Assembly (NCBI RefSeq): GCF_015548375.1
Contig: NZ_JADMWW010000014.1
Span: forward strand, 1 to 64,000
Source: Collinsella aerofaciens
GTDB taxonomy: Bacteria > Actinomycetota > Coriobacteriia > Coriobacteriales > Coriobacteriaceae
DNA: 64,000 nt
Direction: 5' to 3'
The notes beneath the pieces were generated by a model. That model saw only the letters and a list, made by a program, of their open reading frames with translations. It did not search any database and had not been told where the DNA came from. Numbering within the stretch: the first letter of the stretch is position 1; every line of letters begins with the position of its first letter. Positions 27,773 to 35,467 of the stretch are shown piece after piece. The position numbers and the translations under genes were made by a program.

Positions 27773-29050
27773 TTGTTTGAATGTGAACTGCCGTTTGACC
27801 ACAAGACGTTGCATTTGGAGCTCGAGGATAAGAACTTCGCGGGTGTGATGGAAGGTCACCAAAACGAGTTTAAGACCACAAAATCGCAGGAAGAGCTGGT
27901 AGAGGAGTCGCTTGCCAACCCTTATGGCTCGCCTTCGCTCGAGGAGCTTTGCGCTGGCAAGAAGGATATTGTCATTATTAGCTCCGACCATACGCGCCCC
28001 GTTCCCTCGCGTGTGACGATGCCTATTCTGCTGCATCACATCCATTCCGCTGCGCCCGAGGCTCGCGTGCGTATTTTGGTTGCTACGGGTATGCATCGTC
28101 CGTCGACGCACGAGGAGCTCGTCAACAAGTACGGCGAGGAAATTGTTGCCAACGAGGAAATCGTTATGCACGTCGCGACTGACGACAGCATGATGAAAAA
28201 GATCGGCACCCTGCCTTCTGGTGGCGAGTGCATCATCAATAAGATTGCCGTCGATTGCGATCTGCTGCTTGCCGAGGGCTTTATTGAGCCGCACTTCTTT
28301 GCTGGTTTCTCCGGCAGCCGCAAGTCCGTCCTGCCTGGCATCGCCAGCTACAAGACCATCATGTACAACCACAACGGCCAGTTTGTGAACGATTCCCATT
28401 CGCGTGCCGGCAACCTGTGCCATAACCACGTGAGCGAGGACATGTTTGCCGCTGCCGAGATGGCTCACCTTGCCTTTGTGCTGAACGTGGTGCTCAACGG
28501 CAAGCACGAGGTCATTGGCTCCTTCGCCGGCGACATCCACAAGGCACACGAGGCTGGCTGCGAGTTCGTAAAGAGCCTTGCCGGCGTTGAGCCCGTCGAG
28601 TGCGAGATTGCCATCACCACCAACGGCGGCTACCCGCTCGACCAGAACATCTACCAGGCCGTGAAGGGCATGTGCTCTGCCGAGGCCACGCTTCCCGAGG
28701 GCGGTGTGATTATCGACGTTGCCGGTTGTGCCGACGGTCACGGTGGCGAGGGCTTCTATCACAACATCGCCGACAACGATCCGGCAGAGTTTGAGCGTGC
28801 CTGCATCGATCGTCCCAAGGACGAGACCCTGCCCGATCAGTGGACGAGCCAGATTTTCGCCCGCATCCTGGCACATCACCCTGTGATCATGGTTACCGAC
28901 CTGTGCGATCACCAGATGATTAAGGATATGCACATGACGCCGGTCAACACCCTCGAGGAGGCGCTCAAGCTCGCCTTTGAGATGAAAGGTGCCGATGCCA
29001 AGGTGGCCGTCATTCCCGATGGCCTGGGCGTTGTCGTCGCTCAGCACTAG
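27773..29050 (+). CDS. larA: Nickel-dependent lactate racemase
   Basis: 425 aa from a TTG start at 27773. The start is supported by homology: counted from it, the nickel-pincer cofactor lysine in GFSGSRKSVLP is K184, and the catalytic histidines fall at H108 (GMHRP), H174 (EPHFF) and H200 (MYNHNG). These are the numbers of the characterised Lactobacillus plantarum enzyme. The purine-rich AGGAAGAGGG lies about 12 bases upstream. Longer ATG starts at 27665 or 27680 would add unmatched residues. The enzyme interconverts D- and L-lactate using a covalently bound pyridinium-3,5-bisthiocarboxylic acid mononucleotide nickel cofactor. It is followed by the lactate channel gene; the cofactor biosynthesis genes larB and larC converge from the right. 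Confidence 0.93.
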   Translation: MFECELPFDHKTLHLELEDKNFAGVMEGHQNEFKTTKSQEELVEESLANPYGSPSLEELCAGKKDIVIISSDHTRPVPSRVTMPILLHHIHSAAPEARVRILVATGMHRPSTHEELVNKYGEEIVANEEIVMHVATDDSMMKKIGTLPSGGECIINKIAVDCDLLLAEGFIEPHFFAGFSGSRKSVLPGIASYKTIMYNHNGQFVNDSHSRAGNLCHNHVSEDMFAAAEMAHLAFVLNVVLNGKHEVIGSFAGDIHKAHEAGCEFVKSLAGVEPVECEIAITTNGGYPLDQNIYQAVKGMCSAEATLPEGGVIIDVAGCADGHGGEGFYHNIADNDPAEFERACIDRPKDETLPDQWTSQIFARILAHHPVIMVTDLCDHQMIKDMHMTPVNTLEEALKLAFEMKGADAKVAVIPDGLGVVVAQH

Positions 29051-29099
29051 CGCGCGGCCTAAACGAATCGTTTATAACCGACAAGAAAGATAAGGTTTT

Positions 29100-29831
29100 A
29101 TGCTTACCAAACTCCTCTGCGAATTCGGCGCAACGGCCCTCATGATCATCTTTGGCGTGGGCGTACACTGCGATACCGTGCTTAAGGGCACCAAGTATCA
29201 GGGCTCCGGCCACATGTTTGCCATCACCACCTGGTCTTTTGGCATCTCGGTCGCTCTGTTTATCTTTGGCGGCGCCGTGTGCATGAACCCCGCCATGGTG
29301 CTTGCCCAGTGCATCGTAGGCCTGGTGCCGTGGAGCAGCTGCATTCCCTTCATGATTGCCGATATGCTCGGCGGCTTTGCGGGCGCCGTGATCGCGTGGT
29401 TGATGTATGCCGATGAGTTCAAGGCTTCCGATGGCGTCGTCGACCCCATTGCCCAGCGCAACATCTTCTCGACCAACCCCACCACCGAGGGTACGAACTA
29501 CGCCCGTAACTTCTTCTGCGAGGCTATCTGCACCTTTGTGTTCATCAGCGCCATCCTCGCTGCCGCTAACCGCGCCGGCGAGAACGTTCTGATGCTCGCC
29601 ATCTGCGTCGGCCTGATCGTTTGGGCCGTTGGCATGGGCATGGGCGGCATCACCGGCTTCGCCATGAACCAGGCTCGTGACCTTGGTCCTCGCATGGCCT
29701 ATCAGGTGCTGCCGATCAAGAACAAGGCTGACAACAACTGGAAGTACGGCCTGCTCGTTCCTGGCATCGCTCCGTTTGTCGGCGCTGCTCTGGCTGCGCT
29801 GTTTGTGCATGGTTTCTTGGGCATGTTCTAG
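29100..29831 (+). CDS. larD: MIP-family channel, LarD-like lactate facilitator
   Basis: 243 aa with six helices and two half-helix loops of the aquaporin/GlpF family. The first loop is the usual NPA (N63-P64-A65). The second reads N190-Q191-A192-R193-D194, that is NQARD where the family has NPARD; the downstream LGPR is kept. The position 49 bases after larA supports the LarD assignment: in Lactobacillus, LarD is an aquaglyceroporin moving lactic acid. A plain glycerol or water facilitator remains possible. Confidence 0.8.
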   Translation: MLTKLLCEFGATALMIIFGVGVHCDTVLKGTKYQGSGHMFAITTWSFGISVALFIFGGAVCMNPAMVLAQCIVGLVPWSSCIPFMIADMLGGFAGAVIAWLMYADEFKASDGVVDPIAQRNIFSTNPTTEGTNYARNFFCEAICTFVFISAILAAANRAGENVLMLAICVGLIVWAVGMGMGGITGFAMNQARDLGPRMAYQVLPIKNKADNNWKYGLLVPGIAPFVGAALAALFVHGFLGMF

Positions 29832-29853
29832 TCTGAGGCTACATAGGTTGTCC

Positions 29854-29978
29854 GCCGTCCGCATGGGGTAACTTCCCAGCGCGTCCTCGGACATGAAAGA
29901 ACCCCCGCTGCGCACTTCGTGCGGCGGGGGTTCTTTCGTCCTGCGGAGTGCGCTGGGAAGTTACCCCATGCGGACGGC
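29854..29978. repeat. Long structured hairpin B (125 nt)
   Basis: Arms of about 54 nt pair from GCCGTCCGCATGGGG to CCCCATGCGGACGGC. The left arm carries GCGTCCTCGGACATGAA and the right arm TTTCGTCCTGCGGAGTGC, with a CGCAC-TTC-GTGCG apex. It sits between the convergent larD and tetR genes and shares its internal module with hairpin A. The following 150 bases to 30134 show nothing else clear. Confidence 0.8.
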
Positions 29979-30134
29979 TGCGGGGTCTTTGCTGCGCTCG
30001 AGCAAGCAACCCAACATATATATCAGAATTTGGATGGGAGGGGCTTGTTGCTGGTGGGGGCGTTGAGGCGCGAGTGACACTTTGGGGTGCGCGGAGCCCT
30101 GGGTTGGGTCGATGATTTGGGATGAGCTTCTTAC

Positions 30135-30674
30135 TTAGGTGAAGAGGGGCTTTATGGCTGAGAGGTAGTCTTTGGCTACGTCGGCTTTATCTGCTTGGAA
30201 ATTGTGCCAGGCCCACCATTGGACCATTCCTACAAAGCTTGAGGCTATGTGGTGTAGTAGGAAGCTTCGGTCCATGGTGCCGGCGGGGCCTGAGGGGTCG
30301 ACGGGCACGGTTTCGGCTGCTCGTGACATGATGGTCTTGCGTAAGCAGTCGGCGAAGACGCGTGAGCCGGCGCCGGCTACCAGTGCCCGTACACCCTGCC
30401 GACGATTCCAGAGGTTGTTGAGGATATGCTCGACCTGTACGAGTGGGTCATCGAGGGGCGTACCGTCATCGTCGAGGGCATGGGTGCAGATATCGCGCAC
30501 GAGCTCAGCGAGCAGGTCATCTTTGCTCTTGAAGAGCCCGTAGAACGTGGCCCGACCTACGTGGGCACGAGCGATGATGTCGCCGACGGTGATCTTGCCG
30601 TAGTCTTTCTCGCACAGGAGCTCGGAGAACGCCGTAACGATGGCAGCGCGGCTTTTTGCCTTGCGGGCATCCAT
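30135..30674 (-). CDS. TetR/AcrR-family transcriptional regulator
   Basis: 179 aa. The N-terminal HTH reads ITVGDIIARAHVGRATFYGLFKSKDDLL, a typical TetR helix-turn-helix with the T-F-Y-x-x-F signature. The C-terminal domain has the SSFVGMVQWWAWHNF pattern of the YxxF/TetR_C group. The ATG at 30674 lies two bases after the larC stop codon, so it is translationally coupled to larC. A longer frame to 30887 merely overlaps larC. It is a likely regulator of the lar genes or of its own operon, by position only; Lactobacillus uses an unrelated LarR. Confidence 0.8.
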   Translation of the reverse strand: MDARKAKSRAAIVTAFSELLCEKDYGKITVGDIIARAHVGRATFYGLFKSKDDLLAELVRDICTHALDDDGTPLDDPLVQVEHILNNLWNRRQGVRALVAGAGSRVFADCLRKTIMSRAAETVPVDPSGPAGTMDRSFLLHHIASSFVGMVQWWAWHNFQADKADVAKDYLSAIKPLFT

Positions 30675-30676
30675 GG

Positions 30677-31573
30677 CTATGCGTCCGCGTGAACGAGCAG
30701 GCAGCGGAGCGTACCGGAGCAACCTTCGTAGGGGCGTTTGCCGGCGCCGTAGCCGACGGCTTCGATGCGGTAGCGTGAGGGCAGTTGGTCGGACGTGCGC
30801 AGCGCGGTGACGATGGCGGCGCCCGTCGGCGTCACGAGCTCGCCGGCGACCGGTGCAGGCGTGAGGGCGATATTGCCCGCCTGGCACAGGTTGACGACAG
30901 CGGGGACGGGAATGGGCATGAGGCCGTGGGCACAGTGGATGGTGCCGTGACCCTCGGAGAGCGACTCGACCACGATGTCCTCAATACCAAGGTCGTCGAG
31001 GCAGATGGCGACAGAGCAGACGTCGACGATGGAGTCGACGGCGCCCACCTCGTGAAACAGGACGGTGTCGGGCGTTTTGCCGTGAGCCTTTGCCTCGGCA
31101 TCAGCGAGTACGGAAAAAATGGCGAGGGCACGACGCTTGGCACCATCGCTTAGCCGTGAGCCATCGATGATGGCGGTGACATCCGCCAAAGAACGGTGGT
31201 GATGGTGGTGGGCGTGATGGTGACCCTCATGGTCATGCTCGTGGCAGTGCTCGTGTTCGTGCTCATCATGGTCATGATGGTGGTGCTCATGCTCGTGCGT
31301 GTGCTCGGCAGCTGCTTCGTTGCCGTAGAGCCAGGCCATATCGTGATCGTGGTTCTCGAGCTCCTCTGCAAGCTGGACGTCGAAATCGCAGGCGTCGATG
31401 CCATGCTTGTTTGCACGCGTGACGGCGATCGAAAAGCCGTCGACCGGCAGCGTGGCGAGCTGTTCGCGCAGGTGTTCCTCGCTGGCGCCCAGGTCGAGCA
31501 GGGCCGCGACGGTCATATCGCCGCTGATGCCCGAGGTGCCGTCGATGATAAGCGTATGCTGATGGTTGGACAT
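30677..31573 (-). CDS. larC: LarC N-terminal part (LarC1), nickel-insertion protein with His-rich insert
   Basis: 298 aa. The N-terminus IIDGTSGISGDMTVAALLDLGA and the FHEVGAVDSIVDV, PVPAVVNL and ELVTPTGAA motifs define LarC, the cyclometallase that inserts nickel into the pincer cofactor. Residues 91-126 hold 22 histidines in 36 positions, a metal-binding insert. The protein stops soon after VGYGAGKRPYEG, close to where LarC1 ends; no LarC2 (CTP-binding) segment follows in any frame, as tetR starts at once. In Lactobacillus, full LarC needs a programmed frameshift into LarC2. Either LarC2 is encoded elsewhere or this LarC works without it. Confidence 0.88.
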   Translation of the reverse strand: MSNHQHTLIIDGTSGISGDMTVAALLDLGASEEHLREQLATLPVDGFSIAVTRANKHGIDACDFDVQLAEELENHDHDMAWLYGNEAAAEHTHEHEHHHHDHDEHEHEHCHEHDHEGHHHAHHHHHRSLADVTAIIDGSRLSDGAKRRALAIFSVLADAEAKAHGKTPDTVLFHEVGAVDSIVDVCSVAICLDDLGIEDIVVESLSEGHGTIHCAHGLMPIPVPAVVNLCQAGNIALTPAPVAGELVTPTGAAIVTALRTSDQLPSRYRIEAVGYGAGKRPYEGCSGTLRCLLVHADA

Positions 31574-31583
31574 GGAATGCTCC

Positions 31584-32366
31584 TTAACGGGCGCGGGGTG
31601 TGCCGGCGCTCAGATGGTTGATAAGACTTGCCTGGTAGGCGGCACCAAAGCCGTTGTCGATATTGACGACCGAAACGCCGCTGGCGCAGGAGTTGAGCAT
31701 GGCGAGTAGCGCGGCTACACCACCAAAGCTCGCGCCGTAACCCACGCTGGTGGGAACGGCGATGACCGGACAGCTCACCAGGCCGCCGACAACGCTCGCC
31801 AGTGCGCCCTCCATGCCGGCAATGGCGATGACCACCTGTGCCTGGGCAAGCTCCTCGGCATGCGCGAGCAGACGGTGCAGGCCGGCGACACCCACGTCGT
31901 AGAGGCGGTCGACCTCGTTGCCATAGAACTCGGCCGTCAATGCGGCTTCCTCGGCGACGGGCAGGTCGCTCGTGCCGGCGCAGGCGACGACGATGCGTCC
32001 GTTGCCGGTAGGGGAGGGCTTGCCTCCCACGAGGGCGAGCTGTGCGTCCGGGACATATCCCAGGTCGATGCCGTTGTCGAGGAGCTCCGAGGTGCGGTCT
32101 GCCTTTTCGGCGTCCAGGCGCGTGACCAGGATGCGCTCCTGGCCGGCATCGTGTAGCGCTTCGATAATGGCGGCAATCTGCTCGGCGGTTTTACCGGCGC
32201 CGTAGACGACCTCGCCGGCTCCCTGGCGCACTCCGCGCGAAAGATCGAGCTGCGCAAAGCCCAGATCGGCGGTTGGCGCCGTCTGGATGCGCGTAAGCGC
32301 GTCGGCAGGGGCGACTGATCCGCCGGCAACATCGCTCAGCAGCTGCTCAAGATCTCGCTTATCCAT
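31584..32366 (-). CDS. larB: LarB, pyridinium-3,5-biscarboxylic acid mononucleotide synthase
   Basis: 260 aa. LarB carboxylates nicotinic acid adenine dinucleotide and hydrolyses its phosphoanhydride, the first step to the nickel-pincer cofactor. The C-terminal half resembles PurE (AIR carboxylase): VACAGTSDLPVAEEA, YDVGVAGLHRLL, AIAGMEGALASVVGGL and PVIAVPTSVGYGASFGG. The ATG at 32366 has AAGGGA seven bases upstream; an in-frame extension to 32399 lacks one. It is the first gene of larB-larC1-tetR on the minus strand. LarE, the sulfur-transferring third enzyme, is not in the window. Confidence 0.92.
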   Translation of the reverse strand: MDKRDLEQLLSDVAGGSVAPADALTRIQTAPTADLGFAQLDLSRGVRQGAGEVVYGAGKTAEQIAAIIEALHDAGQERILVTRLDAEKADRTSELLDNGIDLGYVPDAQLALVGGKPSPTGNGRIVVACAGTSDLPVAEEAALTAEFYGNEVDRLYDVGVAGLHRLLAHAEELAQAQVVIAIAGMEGALASVVGGLVSCPVIAVPTSVGYGASFGGVAALLAMLNSCASGVSVVNIDNGFGAAYQASLINHLSAGTPRAR

Positions 32367-32411
32367 ATATGTTCCCTTCGACGGCGCAAAGTCTAGCACT
32401 CAAAAGGTATT

Positions 32412-32448
32412 TTTCCGAACACTAAGACAAAATTGTTCGGAAACTATA
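32412..32448 (-). promoter_or_regulatory. Inverted-repeat operator and -10 box upstream of larB
   Basis: A perfect 10-bp inverted repeat TTTCCGAACA (32412-32421) / TGTTCGGAAA (32434-32443) has a 12-base spacer. It lies immediately downstream of a minus-strand TATAGT at 32443-32448, hence over the likely transcription start of the larB operon. Confidence 0.5.
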
Positions 32449-32480
32449 GGACAGACTGATTCAATTGTTGGGCGAACTTG

Positions 32481-33116
32481 CTAGTCGCGCAGGATGATGT
32501 CCATGGCGAGCATCAGGTTGCGCTCGTCGATGGCAAACGGGGCGGCTTCGCGCGTCTTGGGCTTGGCGCAAAACGCGATGCCCGTACCCGCGGCCTGAAT
32601 CATGGGGATGTCGTTGGCGCCGTCGCCGATCGCGACGGTGTGGGCCATGTCGACACCGCACTCAACTGCCCAATCCAGCAGCTGGATGAGCTTGGATTCC
32701 TTGGTCACAATGTTTGCCGCCAGCTTGCCGGTGAGCTTGCCGTCCACGACCTCCAGGCGGTTAGCGAGGCAAAAGTCGATGCCCGCGGCGGCCACGATCT
32801 TGTCGGCGACCTCGTGAAAGCCGCCGCTTACCACGCCAACCTTCCAGCCCTTGCTGTGTGCCGAGCGCACAAGCTCCAGCGCGCCGGGGGTAAATGTCAC
32901 GCGCTCAAAGGTGCGCTCGAATACGCTCTCGTCCAGGTCGGCGAGCAGCCCCACGCGCTCCTCGAGCGCCTGCTTAAAGTCGAGCTCGCCGCGCATGGCG
33001 CGTTCGGTGATCTGTGCAACTTGCTCGCCCACGCCGGCCTCCTCGCCCAACAGGTCGATGACTTCTTGGTTGATGAGCGTGGAATCGATATCCATAACGA
33101 GGAGGCGTGCGGTCAT
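32481..33116 (-). CDS. serB: Phosphoserine phosphatase
   Basis: 211 aa HAD-family enzyme. Motif I is VMDIDSTL (nucleophile D9, general acid D11). Motif II is the serine of GVVSGGFHEV, the lysine is in IVTKESK, and motif III is AIGDGANDIPMI. EVIDLLGEEAGVG, with its catalytic glutamate, is typical of SerB. It performs the last step of serine synthesis. The ATG at 33116 follows GAAAGG; a longer start at 33161 has no site. It is read away from aspS and not linked to lar genes by more than proximity. Confidence 0.9.
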   Translation of the reverse strand: MTARLLVMDIDSTLINQEVIDLLGEEAGVGEQVAQITERAMRGELDFKQALEERVGLLADLDESVFERTFERVTFTPGALELVRSAHSKGWKVGVVSGGFHEVADKIVAAAGIDFCLANRLEVVDGKLTGKLAANIVTKESKLIQLLDWAVECGVDMAHTVAIGDGANDIPMIQAAGTGIAFCAKPKTREAAPFAIDERNLMLAMDIILRD

Positions 33117-33372
33117 GACGGGCCTTTCCGAGTGCGGTTGTATTGGGGCACATTGTCGCACGCGGCGCGCCTTGGCGACGGCCAGGCCGCGTCAATTGTT
33201 TCGTCTCCGTCAAGTCTTTGGGCAAGAGCTACTTTTTCGCGGCACATCGACGCGGGTGCGATAAGATAGAACGCCATGTCTGGCTGCGCGGTTTACGCAG
33301 GCTGGGCAAATCTGTACGACGCCGCCCGGAACGACACGGGGCGGCACAGATCCATAAAGGAGGATCACTGGT

Positions 33373-35160
33373 ATGAGCCAGACCCGTCCCATCGATGAGC
33401 ATTCCATGCACACCCGTACCTGCGGCGAGCTTCGCTTCGAGAACGTGGGCGAAGAGGTCACCCTCACCGGTTGGGTGAGCCGTCGCCGCGACCACGGCGG
33501 CCTTATCTTCTGCGACCTTCGCGACCGCGAGGGCATCACGCAGCTCACCTTCGACCCCGAGCACTCCGACGGCGACGCCTTTAAGATTGCCGAGACCATG
33601 CGTCCCGAGTGGCCCATCAAGATCCACGGCGTCGTGCGCGCTCGTGGCGAGGAGACCACCAACACCAAGCTCGCGACCGGCGAGATCGAGGTCCTGACCG
33701 ACCACGCCGAGGTGCTTAACACGTCCGTCACTCCGCCGTTCCAGATCGAGGACGGCATCGAGACGAGCGAGGACACCCGTCTGCGCTATCGCTATCTGGA
33801 CCTCCGTCGTCCCGAGATGATGGCCAACCTCAAGCTGCGCTCCGACTTCACCTTTGCCATTCGCGAGGCGCTGCACAACCGTGAGTTCATGGAGGTCGAG
33901 ACGCCCTCCCTGTTTAAGTCCACGCCCGAGGGCGCTCGCGACTTCATCGTTCCCAGCCGTATTCAGCCGGGTAACTTCTACGCCCTGCCGCAGTCCCCGC
34001 AGCTCCTGAAGCAGCTGCTCATGGTCGGTGGCGTCGAGCGCTACTACCAGGTTGCCAAGTGCTTCCGCGACGAGGACCTGCGTGCCGACCGTCAGCCCGA
34101 GTTCACCCAGGTCGATATCGAGATGTCCTTCGTGGACCAGAACGATGTCATGAGCGCGCTCGAAGAAGTTCTGTCCGATGCCTTCGGCCGCATGGGTGTC
34201 GAGATGCCCACGCCGCTGCGTCGCATGAACTACTGGGAGGCCATGGACACCTATGGCTCCGACAAGCCCGATACCCGCTATGGCATGCACCTGGTCGACC
34301 TGACCGACATCTTTGCCAACTCCAAGTTCAAGGTCTTTGCGACCGCCGCAAACGAGGAGGGTTCTGTCGTCAAGGCCATCAACGCCAAGGGCGCTGGTGC
34401 CTGGGCACGTGCCAAGATCGATAAGCTTGCCGGCGTGGCCTCCACGTTTGGCGCCAAGGGCTTGGCCTGGATTGCCTTCCGCGAGGACGGCTCCATCAAC
34501 AGCCCCATCGTCAAGTTCTTCTCGGACGAGGAGATGGCTGCCCTGCGCGAGCGCATGGACGTCGAGCCCGGCGACCTTGTGATGTTCGCCGCCGGTCCGC
34601 GCCTGCTCTCTGACGAGATCCTGGGCGGCATGCGTTCCCACATGGCCAACGCACTCGAGATCAAGCGTGAGGGCCACGACTTCCTGTGGGTCGTCAACTT
34701 CCCGCTGTTCCACTGGGATGAGGACCGCAAGGCCTACGCTGCCGAGCATCAGCCCTTCACGCTGCCGACCGAGACCGACATCGCCAAGATCGAGGCCGAC
34801 CCGCTGGCGGCCGGTTCTTGCACCTACGACTTTGTCATGGACGGCTTTGAGGCCGGCGGTGGCGGTATGCGTATCCACAACGCCGAGATGCAGATGTCCA
34901 TGCTCAAGCTCCTGGGCTTTACCGAGGAGCGCGCCGAGTCGCAGTTCGGCTTCCTCATGGAGGCCCTCAAGTTTGGTGCGCCCCCGATGGGCGGTTTCGC
35001 TCTGGGCCTGGACCGCGTGTGCATGCTGCTCACCGGTTCCGACTCCATCCGCGACGTCATGGCGTTCCCCAAGACGGCCAGCGGCTCCGACCTCATGTCG
35101 GGCGCCCCGAGTGCCGTTAGTGGCGCCCAGCTCAAGGACGTCAGCCTGCGCCTGATGTAG
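33373..35160 (+). CDS. aspS: Aspartate--tRNA ligase
   Basis: 595 aa. An N-terminal OB-fold anticodon domain (VTLTGWVSRRRDHGGLIFCDLRD) precedes the class II core, with PEMMANLKLRSDF and FYALPQSPQLLKQ. Motif 2 is CFRDEDLRADRQPEFTQVD and motif 3 is GGFALGLDRV. The bacterial GAD insertion lies in the middle. The ATG follows AAAGGAGG. The leader at about 33340 holds a GCCGCCC/GGGGCGGC hairpin without a T-run. It is monocistronic. Confidence 0.95.
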   Translation: MSQTRPIDEHSMHTRTCGELRFENVGEEVTLTGWVSRRRDHGGLIFCDLRDREGITQLTFDPEHSDGDAFKIAETMRPEWPIKIHGVVRARGEETTNTKLATGEIEVLTDHAEVLNTSVTPPFQIEDGIETSEDTRLRYRYLDLRRPEMMANLKLRSDFTFAIREALHNREFMEVETPSLFKSTPEGARDFIVPSRIQPGNFYALPQSPQLLKQLLMVGGVERYYQVAKCFRDEDLRADRQPEFTQVDIEMSFVDQNDVMSALEEVLSDAFGRMGVEMPTPLRRMNYWEAMDTYGSDKPDTRYGMHLVDLTDIFANSKFKVFATAANEEGSVVKAINAKGAGAWARAKIDKLAGVASTFGAKGLAWIAFREDGSINSPIVKFFSDEEMAALRERMDVEPGDLVMFAAGPRLLSDEILGGMRSHMANALEIKREGHDFLWVVNFPLFHWDEDRKAYAAEHQPFTLPTETDIAKIEADPLAAGSCTYDFVMDGFEAGGGGMRIHNAEMQMSMLKLLGFTEERAESQFGFLMEALKFGAPPMGGFALGLDRVCMLLTGSDSIRDVMAFPKTASGSDLMSGAPSAVSGAQLKDVSLRLM

Positions 35161-35183
35161 GCGAGTGGCTACATATTGCCCGC

Positions 35184-35220
35184 AACGAGGGAAGGACGCG
35201 TGCCTTCCCTCGTTTTTTTT
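35184..35220 (+). terminator. Terminator of aspS
   Basis: AACGAGGGAAGG pairs perfectly with CCTTCCCTCGTT across a seven-base loop, followed by eight T. Confidence 0.95.
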
Positions 35221-35294
35221 ATGTCGTGACGTCATGGTTTGGAGGCTTGCCGTCGTGCGCCGGGAAACTACAACCCGGAATCTGCGTCCAGAAG

Positions 35295-35461
35295 GGGTCG
35301 CGCTTTCCCAAAGGGGGTCCTCTGGGAAAGCGCGACCCAGTATTCGGCAAAATAATGGGGCACAGTTTCCGGTTGAGCTGTCTAACGGAAACTGTGCCCC
35401 AGAATGAGCGCTCAAACGGGACAGGCTTTCCGCAACAACTGTTTGGCGGAAAGCCTGCCCC
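35295..35461. repeat. Three regularly spaced hairpins with different 16-bp stems
   Basis: Stem 1 (35295-35338) uses GGGTCGCGCTTTCCCA, stem 2 (35356-35401) TGGGGCACAGTTTCCG, stem 3 (35418-35461) GGGACAGGCTTTCCGC. Stems 1 and 2 are perfect and stem 3 has one mismatch; loops are 12, 14 and 12 nt. Starts are 61 and 62 bases apart. All share the pattern GGG-N-C then TTTCC at the loop side. They lie between the convergent aspS and lacI genes. Bases 35221-35294 before them hold only a small CCGGG/CCCGG hairpin. Confidence 0.85.
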
Positions 35462-35467
35462 AGTTTC

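Noticed and set aside
30675-30887. N-terminal extension of the tetR gene and possible LarC2 by frameshift
   Set aside because: The extension overlaps larC out of frame and reads as low-complexity Arg-rich sequence. It does not match LarC2, and tetR has its own ATG at 30674.
35295-35461. CRISPR array
   Set aside because: The regular 61-nt spacing invites it, but the repeated units are hairpins with different sequences, not identical repeats with unique spacers, and no cas genes are present. No CRISPR array was seen anywhere in the window.
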